DNA of 64,000 bases from positions 17,165,259 to 17,229,258 of the forward strand of contig CM055100.1 of NCBI GenBank assembly GCA_029204225.1, in the 5' to 3' direction. The position numbers and the translations under genes are program-made. Shown in pieces: positions 1 to 10,681 of the stretch. Numbering within the stretch: position 1 is the stretch's first letter; each line of letters begins with the position of its first letter. The notes beneath the pieces were generated by a model, which worked only from the letters and a program-made list of their open reading frames with translations, made no database searches and was not told the origin of the DNA. The DNA comes from Diphasiastrum complanatum (lineage: Eukaryota; Streptophyta; Lycopodiopsida; Lycopodiales; Lycopodiaceae).

Positions 1-535
1 CATTTTGACAATCTTGTTATGGAGAGAGATTTCTTTCAACAAAAGTTGTGCAAAATTGTGTTATGAACGGAAGTCGTGTAGAACACCATACCTTACATAT
101 AAGCAAGAAGCCAATCATTTTATCCAAAAAAGAAGGTTTGAGTTGTTTTAGCTCTAGAGAGAGAAAGAAAGAAAGCTTCATAAATGTTTATTTGTTGCCA
201 AAGGGCACATAAGATTGATGTACATGTCAATTGAGTTCCAAACTAGAGGAGCATGAGATATGTCTCCAAAACATTAATTTGAAGCATAGATGCCCAGAAA
301 CGTGTTTCTAAAACTGCGTTTTGAGAAACACGTTTCTATACCTAGAATCGTTAAAATTATTATTATTATTATTTTTTTTTTGGGAAAAATAGCTTATGGC
401 TGAAATTTTTTTAGGGGATCAATGGTGAAACCAGCGTTTTGCCTCTCAAAAGTACAAACAGATCTTATTTTCAATAGCTATTTGGTTGTTATTTGCTTTG
501 GTTTTCAATAAATGCTCAGGGGGTTCGGGGGGCGA

Positions 536-622
536 GAAATAGGGGGTCCGAGGGGCGGTAGCCCCCCGGTGAGGGGTTTGGGGGGCAGCGCCCCCCAATG
601 GCAAGGTCCGGCCTCCCAGATC
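536..622. repeat. G/C-run palindromic segment
   Basis: Runs of G and C alternate here. At about 575-594 GGGGGGC and GCCCCCC arms surround AGC, and at 553-576 GGGGCGG is followed by CCCCCCGG. The segment could form hairpins or G-quadruplexes. It lies at the 3' (low-coordinate) edge of the hAT relic on the minus strand, where the transposase reading frame has already been lost. I see no gene in 1-535. Confidence 0.5.
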
Positions 623-663
623 TGTAAGATCTCGTCCCTCCTGCAACAAACACATTAGAATCA

Positions 664-1805
664 TCAATGCGCCGTAGCATAAAAGAAACGGACCAAACTT
701 GCGTGAGAAATAACAATAACTAGGCGTAGCACATAGAAAATGGGTTGAAGGACTCCCACAAGCTCTTCTGCATGTGTCCAAAAGTCATTTCCAATCACAA
801 TGGCCTGGAAATGTGTCGCATCTGTGCTGATGCCTTTGAAGTCCAGGAAGGCCTCGCTAGAAAGCATCTGCCACAAGGGGTCGTTTACTGCCAGCAGTCG
901 CTCTATAACCAAGAAGTAGTAGCCAAAGCGGGTGGGTGCTGGCTTCTTCAGGTCCAGCGGCGAGAAGGTGCAGAATAGGGCCGGCGAGCACACGCTTCTT
1001 CTTGGTGATGAAATTGACCACGTGCATGGCCTAGAAGTGATTTGCAACACAGACATCTAGTAGAAAGTTTAGATAACCGCTGAGATGGGTTTAGCAGCAT
1101 GGAACAAGTGTCAAGGAAGATAGGTAAATGGAAAAAATTATACTTGTCTAATCCATGAAGGTGCACACAAGTCATGAATGAGGAGGTCTATGCAGTGTGC
1201 AGCACATGGTGTCCACACAATGGTGGGGTGCTCCCTCGGCAAAATCTCTCCCATCTGCTTATAGTTCGTGGCGTTTTCTGTGACAACTTGAACCACATGC
1301 TCCACTCCAATGTTAGCAATCACATCCCATATGAAGTCGGTTGTGATGGCTGCACCACCTCGAGTGGCATCCATGCCATGCAGGAAGACTATGCCAAGCG
1401 GGCAAGAAACCAAGATATTGATGACGGATCGCCGAGGAATGTCGGTCCATCTATCACTCAATATTGTGCATCCGTACCTGCCACAAAACACCCATTAGCC
1501 ACATGCAAAAAGGGTGCTATTGGCACAATGGAACCAAAGCCAAGAGTTTCAAGAGACGAAGTACTTACGTCTGCCACGCTGAGCGAATGGAACTCAGCTC
1601 CCGTGTGATGGTCTCTTGACGAAGCATCTTGCCTTGCGGTGCCTCTCGCTTGGGAGGCCTCCATGTAGCATCCACTGCTGCAATGTGCGCACCTTGAATA
1701 CCCAAGTGTCAGCAACATCAAAAGGGATGCCGCACTCGTAAAAGAGCTAGCCAACCAATCGAATGCACTGGGCATTTTGCTCTCTCTGCTATCTGCATCG
1801 ATCAA
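664..1805 (-). pseudogene. hAT-superfamily (DUF659-type) transposase, broken
   Basis: Minus-strand frames give pieces of a plant hAT-like transposase of the BED/DUF659 type, a cut-and-paste DNA transposase with an RNase-H-like fold. The piece 1491-1138 contains ILSDRWTD, then VVTENATNYKQMGEIL, then VWTPCAAHCIDLLIHDL, which is the classic order D-W-T-D, V-T-D-N-A-N and C-A-A-H-C. The piece 1056-664 contains LKKPAPTRFGYYFLVIERLL and DFWTHAEELVGVLQPI, the next conserved block. Upstream, about 1750-1580 reads ECGIPFDVADTWVF in another frame. The catalytic blocks sit in different frames with stops between them, and the last block changes after VLRLV, so the copy is either intron-containing and decayed or simply dead. 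The short minus-strand frame at 2014-1823 may be its N-terminal remnant. No terminal inverted repeats were identified. Confidence 0.75.
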
Positions 1806-2220
1806 GAGTTTGATCTCTAGACTTACCCCTCTCTGTTGTACATAGGGCGCTCGTCGTCTAGCACGCCAAGGGATGGGTGAGCAGTGGGTGTGTCTGACTG
1901 TCCTGGAGGTTTGTCACTCTCTTTGGCAGGATCTGTGCAACTATTGTTAAAGCTTAGAAAAAATATACATGCAACCAAAAAAGTCAAAGGATGTACGTCA
2001 AAACAATAATCCAAAATTCAATAAACAAAATTCAGTTTCTTGCTAATCTGATGTGAAGTCATACCATTTTTTGTAATATTACATCCATGTTGATCTATTG
2101 AGAATAGGACTACCAACCTATCCTTTGTTGTACATCTCTTAATCATACCAATCTTTTGCTAGGTTGGTCAGTTTGGTGTGTTATACCACCATCACATGGT
2201 GTTTTCTGAAAATGTTGCAG

Positions 2221-4144
2221 GAACAATCATCATAAAGATGGATGTGGCTGTGTGGTGTGTTCTGGAATTCGTCGAAAACTGGCTCGTGAGAAAAAGTTGG
2301 TATCTCAAGGAAAAGACCTTCCTAAAGACAATCAAGTAATCTTCTCTTGTCATCATGTGATATTTGTAATCTCTGATATATTTATGGTGATTTCCTATTT
2401 CTTCATCTTGCTGACAGCTTTCATGGATCTCACATCACTCTTTTTCATCTATTTTTCGCTTTGGTTCCTACTTGTACGCGAGTCATTGATGTAGGACACT
2501 AATATATGGACAATCTTGTATTTCCACTGCTTATTGTTCTAGAAGCTAATATGGACACAATACTGAAAGCTCTTGTAAGGCTCAGCTATTTTCTTTCCTT
2601 TGAAATGAGAACAAGATTCAGTTCTAATCTCAAAGCTTATCTTTATTCAAGAAACATGCGCTGATAAATATTGCAATGACGTACTAGTTGTACCTTGTGT
2701 TCTTTGATGAAGCTGAGGCTGAAGATTTCATATTTGTGAGAAGTAGAATGTAGTCACAATATATCAGAAACAGATTTTCATTTTCAAATTTAAAAGGTAC
2801 CAACACTGCAGCTAGCCCTCTGATGAAGTTAGAAAGAATGTTTCGACAAAGTTGTGGTCATTTTTTTTGAATGTTTACCTTTGACAGATCTGGTTCAGTT
2901 TCTTATTGTTTTAAAAGCATTAAAATGCAGATTCGTCGACTAATATTTCATATGTAAATAAAGATCCCAATATCCACCTCCTTTGTATCTAGAATCAATC
3001 CGAAGTATGTACAGGCTATGGTAACCACAGGCATCAGTACCAAGAACAGGGAACATAAATGAGGAATGGAACAAGAATATTGCTGAGAAAATGGAATGGG
3101 AACAGTGTTGATATGTTAGCATAGTACAGATAATGTTAAATCAACAAGAAACTGGAATTTTGAAATCACAAATTGAAACTCAAATGGTAAATCATCATAT
3201 GTCAAGTATTTGGAATTGGAGTGACTAGGATGTAACATGCTTGTAGATAATTTTAAAGCTTGGCCCCCTAGCTAACATAAGCTATGTGTATATCCATACA
3301 TAGGTGGTAAATGTGACTGAGAAGACCTTTCATGGTATGTGATGAAATCTCCAGTTTATGGCTGCACAATTGTTTTCAATTGAAATTACTGACTAGGCAA
3401 GCCCTTTGTGGAGCTGATTCACAAAGATGTTTTTAAGATATCAGATCAAATGTCCTTTGCAGGACTCAATCTCCAAGAAGAAAATTGCTAACGTGGGGTC
3501 AAAAGGTGAGCCTGGTAGAGGAAAGACGCGTGATGGACAGACTTGGTTTTCTGAAGATTGTTTGGCAGATGTTGGCCATGGAGATGGTGTAGCAGAAACT
3601 ATGGAAAACCAAGAGGTAAGGTTGCATTTTTGCAAGTTAAATGTTTCTGTGTCTGTAACGATACTAGTTTTTGTCCTAGGCAGAAGCTTAAAACAAAATA
3701 TCTCCTATCCAGAGCTTTTTGTCCTTGTATGGAGGATCGGATCTTGTATCAATTTAGTAAGAAACCTTGCTGTTATGTTGGCTCAAAGACCAGGGAAGGT
3801 TCAGTTGGTAATGCATAGGAAATTTAGACTTTGAATACGAAGGCATGTAAGATTCAAGAATCAAAAGTCAACTATTGGTGATTTTTATGCAACTTACGCA
3901 TCATAATTGCCTTGTCCTGCAGGAGCTAGCGCATTACTACCCTGCCAGTTATCAAATGCCACTTAAGAAAATCAACCCCTCTGTGCTTGCGCTTGGTCAA
4001 GTTCTATTTGGCAGCCCTCAGAACTCCACTTGGAGTAGACACCGTGCACTAGTACCTCCAGCCAATCCACCTCGGACGGGCACTGATAATCCACTTTTGG
4101 CAGCTGTTTCCACTCTCTGTTGCAGTGTCAGTAGTAGGGAATGA
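2221..4144 (+). CDS. 3' exons of an unrecognised gene with a Cys/His motif
   Basis: Three exons with consensus borders stay in frame to a stop. Exon a, 2221-2335, follows a TTGCAG acceptor and precedes GTAATC. Exon b, 3463-3615, follows CTTTGCAG and precedes GTAAGG. Exon c, 3923-4144, follows CCTGCAG and ends in TGA. The lengths fit: 114 bases plus one phase base, then 153 and 222. Exon a encodes a basic segment containing HKDGCGCVVCSGIRRKLARE (H-x3-C-x-C-x2-C-x3-RRK), which looks like a small metal-binding plus nuclear-type basic patch. Exon b is charged (KGEPGRGKTRDGQTWFSED). Exon c contains ELAHYYPASYQMPLKKINPS and QVLFGSP. Upstream exons are not in view, and the hAT relic may sit in an upstream intron. 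The family is not recognised; a chromatin-type protein is only a guess. It is the best-supported spliced host gene here. Confidence 0.6.
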
Positions 4145-4149
4145 ATAAA
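4144..4149 (+). promoter_or_regulatory. Candidate polyadenylation signal AATAAA
   Basis: AATAAA overlaps the last base of the TGA stop of the preceding spliced gene. It is unusually close to the stop, so a further signal downstream may be the one used. Confidence 0.3.
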
Positions 4150-5831
4150 AAGTATCATGACTCGCATGCATTATAGTATCATTCTTCTGTAATCCTGCAG
4201 TATAGAATGAGCATTTGTTATACTATATCTTTGGATGTTTGGGATTGTCCTAGCTTCAATACTGCAAACATGTTTGAAATGGCTTTTTCACCTGCTCCTT
4301 TGTAGATGGTCCGGGTTCTGTTTTTCTGTTTGTGCTTATTTATGTATCTATCAATATGGGTTATCTGTGTCCACCGGCTATTAGCCTTCAAAACAGAAAA
4401 ACTCCATACAGGTTAGAGAACTTCTTTGCTAGAGCAATATGGCTTTGATAATGCTGTACTAGCAAGTTGCATTAAACCTTGCCTGTCTAGAAATTTGACC
4501 TGTCTAGTTAACTGTAAAGAGTTGCAATGAGAAATTGTATATGGCTTTTTCTGGACTATGAAGGTTTTCTTTCTTGTTGAGTGGTTTCCCCTGGTTTGAT
4601 ATATTGCTTTGTCATAGAGTATGCATCTGAAAGGCTTTATTGCAAATTTTATACTGGTTTGGGTAAAAGTAAAGTTTTTATTCAGATTTACTTTCTAGTG
4701 ACCTTCACTAATGGTTCAGGTCAGTTTCAAAGTTGTCTCACCCTAAGGGGCTCTCTTCAGGAGTCAAATGAACCTTACCATTCCCGTCGACATTTAATTT
4801 GAATATATGAAATCAAAATGCTGATATTGCTAGGTGACTCAGAATATGAAAATAGATTGCATGAAACAAGAACAATGTTGTAGTTTAAATAGATATCCTT
4901 TCCAAAAATCTACACTTAGATCTTCATACTCACTTCCACCATTTGTTGGCCAATGCCATAACTAATACAAAATATGCTTGATTGATACATACTTATATTT
5001 GTGCCATGATTTCACAACAACACTTGTGACAGAGTCTACTTTACATTTATACATTAGTTCAATCAATTGAATTTGGCAAGCACTTTGGCATACCTTTGAA
5101 ATGGTGGCATGTTGTCAATCTGTTCCCCTTAGCATCCCTATTGACTTCATTGGCACTCATAGACAGCTCCAACATCAAAGTTTTATTTGCATCTAGATCC
5201 TTTGAACCAAGCCCTTCTCGAGCACTCCTCCATGGTTGCTATTATCTTCATCCTCTCATTCACAATACGATGACATTTGACAAGATATTCGTGCCTCGAC
5301 CGAATCTAGGTAAGCTTTGTTCATGTGATGGAGAAGTCCCAACTTTGAATGGTTGTGGTTTTTCCAAGGTAGATCCAAATCTAGTGCATGTTAGCTTGTT
5401 GGAAAGCTAGTGAAGTCTAGTTTGTGATGTTACAGTAATTGATCTCAAGTCAAATGGATGTGTCGTGAGAAAGTTATTGGCATTCAAGGTGAGGTGGGTA
5501 GGGCACCCAACTTGGTTGGACATGCCAAGATAGGCTCAATCTAGCTTAGATCATAAAAAAAACTCATGATTTTTCTTGCCAATCTAGGGTAGATCTAGAT
5601 GTGATTTTGATGCCATAGCCATATAGTTTCACTCAAATCAGTGTGATTGAGTTGTTTGTGGAATACTTGAGCATTTTTCAAGTGTCTCGAAGCTCGTGGA
5701 GGGAGTTGGCCCAAAATCTTGGAAGCGCTTCATCTTTGGAAAGAGAGGCAAGATCTAGATTGAGAGAGAGTGACATTGCTTGTGAGATTGATCTCACAAA
5801 GTGGTTGCAAGATCTCAATTTGGAGTTGAAT
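4150..5831. other. No gene recognised
   Basis: This AT-rich stretch has scattered short open frames and no conserved motif that I recognise. The open frame at 5096-5410 (+) has no recognisable product. The stretch probably holds 3' flanking DNA and old, unreadable repeats. Confidence 0.4.
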
Positions 5832-6520
5832 TGTGAAATTACCAAAAATTGGCAAATCTAGCTTGATCAAAACCATGTAAAATGTACATAGGTGGGTCCC
5901 ACACGTGTGAGGCCATGGAGCCACGTGGGAATACACACTAGTGTAAGTTAGATCAAGGCTAAAAAGTGGGTCAAGTCAATTTGGTAGTGATTCCTACTTT
6001 ATAGGACCTAGAACCTAGATTTAAGGAAGAAAATTGATCTACTAGCCACCTACTTGGCATGACTCTAGGAATGAGGCTAGTTTGGCAAATCAGGGCAAAA
6101 AAGCCAATTGAACTTCCTTTACATGTTGGAAATTCACCTAACTTTACAAAGAAAGAGGCTTTTGTATGTAGGAGGCTCTCCATAGTAAACACTTAGATTA
6201 TTTTTGAGAGCTCATTGGCAAGACTCGAGTTTCTACTCTATGTACTTGTTGTTTTTTGGATCCAAGCAAGATCAAAGTCAATTTGTACTTTGTTTTCAGT
6301 CTACAGGCTGTACTATGTATTGTTCCACACGTGTGTGGGCTATACTTTGTGTTTGATTAGTGATTAAAGGTTGCTCTTGATTGATAGATGCTAATTTGTT
6401 GATCTAGATTTCAAAATTTAGTGTCTAGTTTGCATTGTTTTTATGATCAATCGATCAATCACTCAGGCTTGTGAGGCATTAAATGCACTCATTCAAGGTC
6501 CAAAGTACTCTACTTTCACA
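5832..6520 (+). repeat. 5' LTR, copia family A
   Basis: The LTR begins TGTGAAATTACC, ends CTACTTTCACA and is directly followed by a primer-binding site. It is repeated at 9322-9961 with the same GGTCCCACACGTGTGAGGCC box, the 'GAATTTCACCTAACTTTACAAAG'-type block and the AAATGCACTCAT...CAAAGTA end. The 3' copy is about 50 bp shorter. The five bases before it (TGAAT) are not found after the partner LTR, so no TSD is seen. Confidence 0.85.
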
Positions 6521-6533
6521 TGGTATCAGAGCG
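6521..6533 (+). promoter_or_regulatory. Retrotransposon primer-binding site (initiator tRNA-Met type)
   Basis: TGGTATCAGAGCG immediately follows the LTR CA end. TGGTATCAGAGC is the standard plant copia site, complementary to the 3' end of initiator methionine tRNA, which primes minus-strand DNA synthesis. Confidence 0.85.
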
Positions 6534-7194
6534 AGGTACAAGAGTTAATCATTAATCTTGTGTACAATCCCAAAATAGCAAGTTTTTGATATAAAAATCT
6601 AGTATTGGAGGGCCAAGTAGAAATCAGATGATTGGATGGAAATTTGTGGGTCAAACTTGATCAAGTTCTAATTCTGTATTGTTCACATGTGTGGGCAAGT
6701 TTGCACCCAAAAATAAGATCCATAAAAATTCATAGTAATAAATCTTGATGAGTTTTTTTATGCTAGATTTATGAGAAAGCATCAATGTTAGTATGCCATT
6801 GATTGGATTTGACTTTGTGTCATTGAAGCTAATTAATTGAGGTTGGATTCAAGCCCTTTAAATGTGTTTTACAGGTCTTGAAGAACCATCAAGAGGGAAG
6901 TACAAGTTTTAGCCATTTTATTGTCCAAAAATAGTCAAAATTGACTTGATTTGATAAGTCTTTGATATATTCTCATCTAATCTTCATTTCATCTTTGTGA
7001 GAGAGTGTAAGAATTGTGGCTAGAAGTCCATTGAGAGGGCTAGAAGTCAAGTTTGAGGTAATCAAGACAAGTGAAACCTTTGTGAGTTTCTAGGTTCAAA
7101 TCAAAATCAATTTCCTTGAGAATTGTTTTGTAGAATCCTTCTTAAAAAGTTCTTGTGAATCAAGATCACATCATTACTACAAGTCATTAGGGAG

Positions 7195-8217
7195 ATGGGA
7201 ACCATTGGTGGTGGATCTAGTGAGAGGTTGAATTCTACAAACTACTCAATATGGAAAGTGAGGATGGAGTCACTCTTAGTGCTCGAAAACCTCTTTGATA
7301 TTGTCCTAGAAGAAGAGGATGAGCCTCTTGGAGGACAAGAATTGATTAGATACAAGAAGAAGGCAAGACTAGCATTTCATAGCATCAAAATGAATGTTAG
7401 TGATGACCTTTTGAAGGAGGTAGCAAGCTTGGGATTCTTTAAAAGCTATATATGAATCCAACAACATTTCAAGATTACTTATGCTAAGAAACCAAATCTT
7501 ACAAAGTATGAGAATAAGTGATGAAAGTGCACAAGAATATGTGCTTAGGATCAAGTTTCTCAACAAAGAATTAGTTTCTATTAGAGAGAAGATTCTAGAT
7601 GGTGAGCTTGTACAAGTGATCCTAAATGGCTTAGATTTTTCCAATTTGGTTCAAAGTTTTGTCATCCAAGACACTTTGCCATCAATTGATAAGTTCCATA
7701 GTGTGCTAGTGGCTGAAGAGTGTAGGATGTTCCATGCAAAATCTAGGATGAGTTCCTGCACAAGAGGAGGAGGACAAACAAGGAAATCTTGCACATGATG
7801 AGGAGGAGGATGAAAGAGATCTATTCTTGATGGCATTTACATCCTCACCAGCAAGCAATGGCAATTCAAGATACACTTGGTGGGTTGATAGTGGGACTAG
7901 CTCCCACATGACTTGTGAAAAGGAATTTTTTTATCTAAACCTTACACTCATTCAATGATGCTAAGAAGTTTTTCTTTACTGCAAGTGATGAAGAGTGTAG
8001 GATAGATGGTGTTGGGACCATCTCTTTGTGTCTAGAATCCTCAAAAAGTATGGATCTAGAAAATGTTCTTTTTGTACCATCAATCACCAAGAATATGCTA
8101 AGTGTTGGTCAACTTTTGGAAAGTGGTTTGGATGTCCACTTTAAGCATGGAGTTTGTTCTATTTTGAAGAATGATGTTTGCATTGCAAAGGGATTTAAGC
8201 ATGGGAATATTGTTTAA
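7195..8217 (+). pseudogene. Copia family A gag-protease relic
   Basis: The gag start at 7195 reads MGTIGGGSSERLNSTNYSIW followed by KVRMESLL, the normal UBN2-type copia gag N-terminus. Residues about 50-80 contain YKKKARLAFHSIKMNVSDDL. The frame breaks near 7435 and resumes at 7481 with LRNQILQSMRI and LVQVILNGL. The CCHC zinc knuckle is missing. Protease follows with WWVDSGTSSHMTC at about 7876-7915; its catalytic D-S-G triad is present. The GAG-pre-integrase lead-in LENVLFVPSITKNMLSVGQL then runs to a stop at 8215-8217. Integrase, reverse transcriptase and RNase H do not follow, so the element is non-autonomous. It lies between the LTRs at 5832-6520 and 9322-9961. Confidence 0.85.
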
Positions 8218-8268
8218 ATTGGAAGCTAATATTGCTTTTGAGGATGTGAACTTGCGGAGGAAAAGATC

Positions 8269-9080
8269 TTGTCAAAGTGTGATCTTGCTAGCATTGAGGA
8301 GGAGCATCAAAGAGAGGAAGAACTTGAGGATCAGCCTCAAAACATGAGAGTTCCAAGGAGGTCCTCAATGACAAAGGCCGAGTCATCAAATTGCTTGCAA
8401 ATTGTCCATTCAAATGTGCATCTTACAAGAGTGGAGAGCATTGAAGACACTACTATCTTTGATTTGTTCATAGATAATGTTAATAGACATAAAGTGACTT
8501 GTTTTTTATTTTTAAGAATGATGTTGTTTTGTACTTTATGTAGATATGACTTTACAGTGAAGTTGAATGCTTTTCAATCTACATTTGTGATGATAAAGCA
8601 ATTTCATTGGATGACTATTTTTGTAATAGTTTGAATTGTGTCATAAAAGATGAAACATCATTTGTTTTGGAAATCTTTGTGTCCACATGCTTTGTGTATG
8701 ATCATTCCAATGTAAGGACCAAAGATTATCCTACTTCAATGATAGGAATAATGGTAGTGTTTTGCTCTTCAAGTAGATCTTGTAGAATCGACATGTTTTT
8801 CACCAAAGATGTTGTCAATGGTGGAAATGTGATCTTTCAAGAGTGGAAGATTTGTAAACTTGAAGAAGCATCTTTTGATCAACACCTTATTCAAATCATT
8901 GATGGTTTGGAGTCGAGTCAAGTGGAGGAGCAAGCTCAAGACCCGAGGATTCCAAAAAGAACTTTGAGTATCAAGATGGAGCCATCAAGGCTCAATCATA
9001 TGGATCAAGCAAGGCCAGTTGTCTTTGGCAACATTATGTATGCACTTAATAGTTTAATTGATGTATCTTCAAGTGCATAA
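8269..9080 (+). CDS. Non-canonical 3' reading frames in copia family A element
   Basis: Two overlapping open frames (8269-8634, 121 codons; 8607-9080, 157 codons) fill the place where IN, RT and RNase H should be. The first starts with an acidic segment, EEEHQREEELEDQPQNMRVP, followed by RRSSMTKAE. This is the normal linker between copia integrase and RT, also readable in the minus element at about 13400-13270. The second ends with a second linker-like segment (QAQDPRIPKRTLSIKMEP). Between them is an unrecognised hydrophobic/cysteine-rich stretch. A small patch at about 8853-8895 (LEEASFDQHLI) resembles modules in the elements at 33.6 kb and 51.8/52.5 kb. No RT motif (YGLKQAPR, YVDD) is present. 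Whether it is translated is unknown. The two frames were probably one before a frameshift. Confidence 0.5.
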
Positions 9081-9321
9081 AATGCCTTGGAATCCATGGC
9101 TTGGCATGGTGTATAGTTTTTGAAGTGTACTACATGTATATAGACACATTTATGGAACATCTTGTAAGAGATCCTTTAAGAGGCGGTGAAAGATCCTTCA
9201 TGGACATCATTTTCTATTGGAGTCTCAAAAGTTCCTTGTTTGTATCTGGATTTTTTAGACACTTCTATTTATTCATCTAGCAAAGAGAGTTGTAAATAGA
9301 TCAAGCTAAATTTGAGGAGTG

Positions 9322-9961
9322 TGAGAAATTGCCAAATCTAGCTTGATCAAACCCATGTAAAATGTACGTAGATGGGTCCCACACGTGTGAGGCCATGGAG
9401 GTGGGAATACACACTAGGATAAGTTAGATCAAGTCTAAAACGTGGGTCAAGTCAATTTGTAGTGATTCCTACTTTATACGACTTAGAACCTAGGTTTAAG
9501 GAGGAAAATTGACCTACTAGCCAACTACTTGGCATGACTCTAGGAATGAGGCTAGGTTAGCAAATTAGGGCAAGAAAGCCAAGTTAACTTCCTTATTACA
9601 TGCTGGAAATTCACCTAACTTTACAAAGGAAGAGACTTTCATATGTAGTAGGAGACTCTCCATAGTGAACACTAGATTATTTTTGAGAGCTCATTGGCAA
9701 GACTCGAGTGTTTTTTGGATCCAAGCAAGATCAAAGTCATTTGTACTTTGTTTTCAATCTACAGGTCGTGCACACGTGTGTGGGCTGTACTTTGTGTTTG
9801 ATTAATGTTTAAAGGTTGCTCTTGATTGATAGATGCTAATTTGTTGATCTAGATCTCAAAATTTAGTGTCAAGTTTGCATTGTTTTTATGATCAATCAAT
9901 CAATCACTCTTATGAGGCATTAAATGCACTCATTTAAGGTCCAAAGTATTGTACTTTCACA
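9322..9961 (+). repeat. Copia family A LTR shared by two internal regions
   Basis: The LTR begins TGAGAAATTGCC after a purine-rich tract (TTTGAGGAG) and ends TACTTTCACA. It is the partner of 5832-6520. Instead of a target-site duplication it is followed by a primer-binding-like TGGTGTCA, a leader and a second gag start at 10059. It therefore works as 3' LTR of one element and 5' LTR of the next. Confidence 0.8.
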
Positions 9962-9980
9962 TGGTGTCAATTGACACCAT
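9961..9980. repeat. 20-bp perfect palindrome at the LTR/PBS junction
   Basis: ATGGTGTCAATTGACACCAT is its own reverse complement. It starts at the last base of the LTR and covers the position of the primer-binding site, which reads TGGTGTCA instead of TGGTATCA. Confidence 0.85.
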
Positions 9981-10058
9981 TATTGGTTCCATATTTGAGA
10001 GAGAAGCAACACCTTTATTTGTCTTTTGAAAAATTGCAAATCAATTTCTCAAGATAAG

Positions 10059-10150
10059 ATGGCTACCTCGAGTTTCCTACTCTTGGATCAAGGTAAGAGA
10101 TTGACCAGTTCCAATTATGCCATTTGGAAGGTGAGGATGGAGTCAATTTT
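10059..10150 (+). pseudogene. Gag N-terminus of second family A element (split by insertions)
   Basis: ATG at 10059 opens MATSSFLLLDQGKRLTSSNY followed by AIWKVRMESI, a copia gag start. The frame is cut at 10150 by the solo LTR at 10151-10665. Sixteen bases of gag (10666-10681, including both duplicated target sites) follow. Then comes the minus-strand element 10682-14641, and the gag continues at 14647. Taking out both insertions and one copy of each target duplication restores the frame across the joins. Confidence 0.85.
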
Positions 10151-10665
10151 TGTGAAGGTTTCACATCACAATGATCTTCTAAGGTAATTTGTGATTGCAC
10201 ATAAATCTATCACCTAGAGTGCATCATACAATCTTCCTAGATTGATTCTAAGGCAAGAGCACAATTTCATGCATAATGAATCCACATTCAATTGGCACTC
10301 AAAACAATCAAAGCACATGAAAAAACTAAGTTTCCAACATGCTTTTAGAGAGAGAAAAATAGTCTACTCTCGGATAGAGAGAGAAAGTGAGTGAGTCCTC
10401 AAATAGAGAGAATGAGAAAAAACAATGTGTATCACATAGATTGCTTCACAATAACTTGTATGTACAGTAAGAGAAGCACTTCCATATAGGAGTAGCTCGA
10501 GATCTAGCATGAGGAATGCTTGAGAATGATTCAACCTCGTTGATTGCCTTTCTACATCATGATTGGACCCCTAGATTTGCACCTCTCATCATGATTGGAC
10601 CTCATGATTTTCACCTCACAATTTGATTGGACCTCTATCAAGCTAGATTTTGCAAGATCTTCACA
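10151..10665 (-). mobile_element. Solo LTR in gag, family B-like, TSD ATTTT
   Basis: TGTGAAGGTT...TCTTCACA is flanked by ATTTT at 10146-10150 and at 10666-10670. Its right half has the repeated GATTGGACC boxes and the CTCTCGGATAGAGAGAGAAAG block. It shares both with the solo LTR at 11857-12676, which gives its minus orientation. No internal coding region remains. Confidence 0.85.
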
Positions 10666-10681
10666 ATTTTGGTCTTCCAAG

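Noticed and set aside
536-622. G-rich palindrome as a transcription terminator
   Set aside because: There is no nearby bacterial-type gene; it lies at the edge of a transposase relic in eukaryotic DNA.
2252-2494. Membrane-protein-like 80-codon frame
   Set aside because: Only its first part is exon a of the spliced gene; the hydrophobic tail is intron sequence translated past the GT splice donor.
3427-3834. 135-codon plus-strand frame as a stand-alone gene
   Set aside because: It contains exon b (3463-3615) plus intron on both sides; the splice sites explain it better.
5096-5410. 104-codon plus-strand frame
   Set aside because: No motif, no splice context, and weak coding character on either strand.
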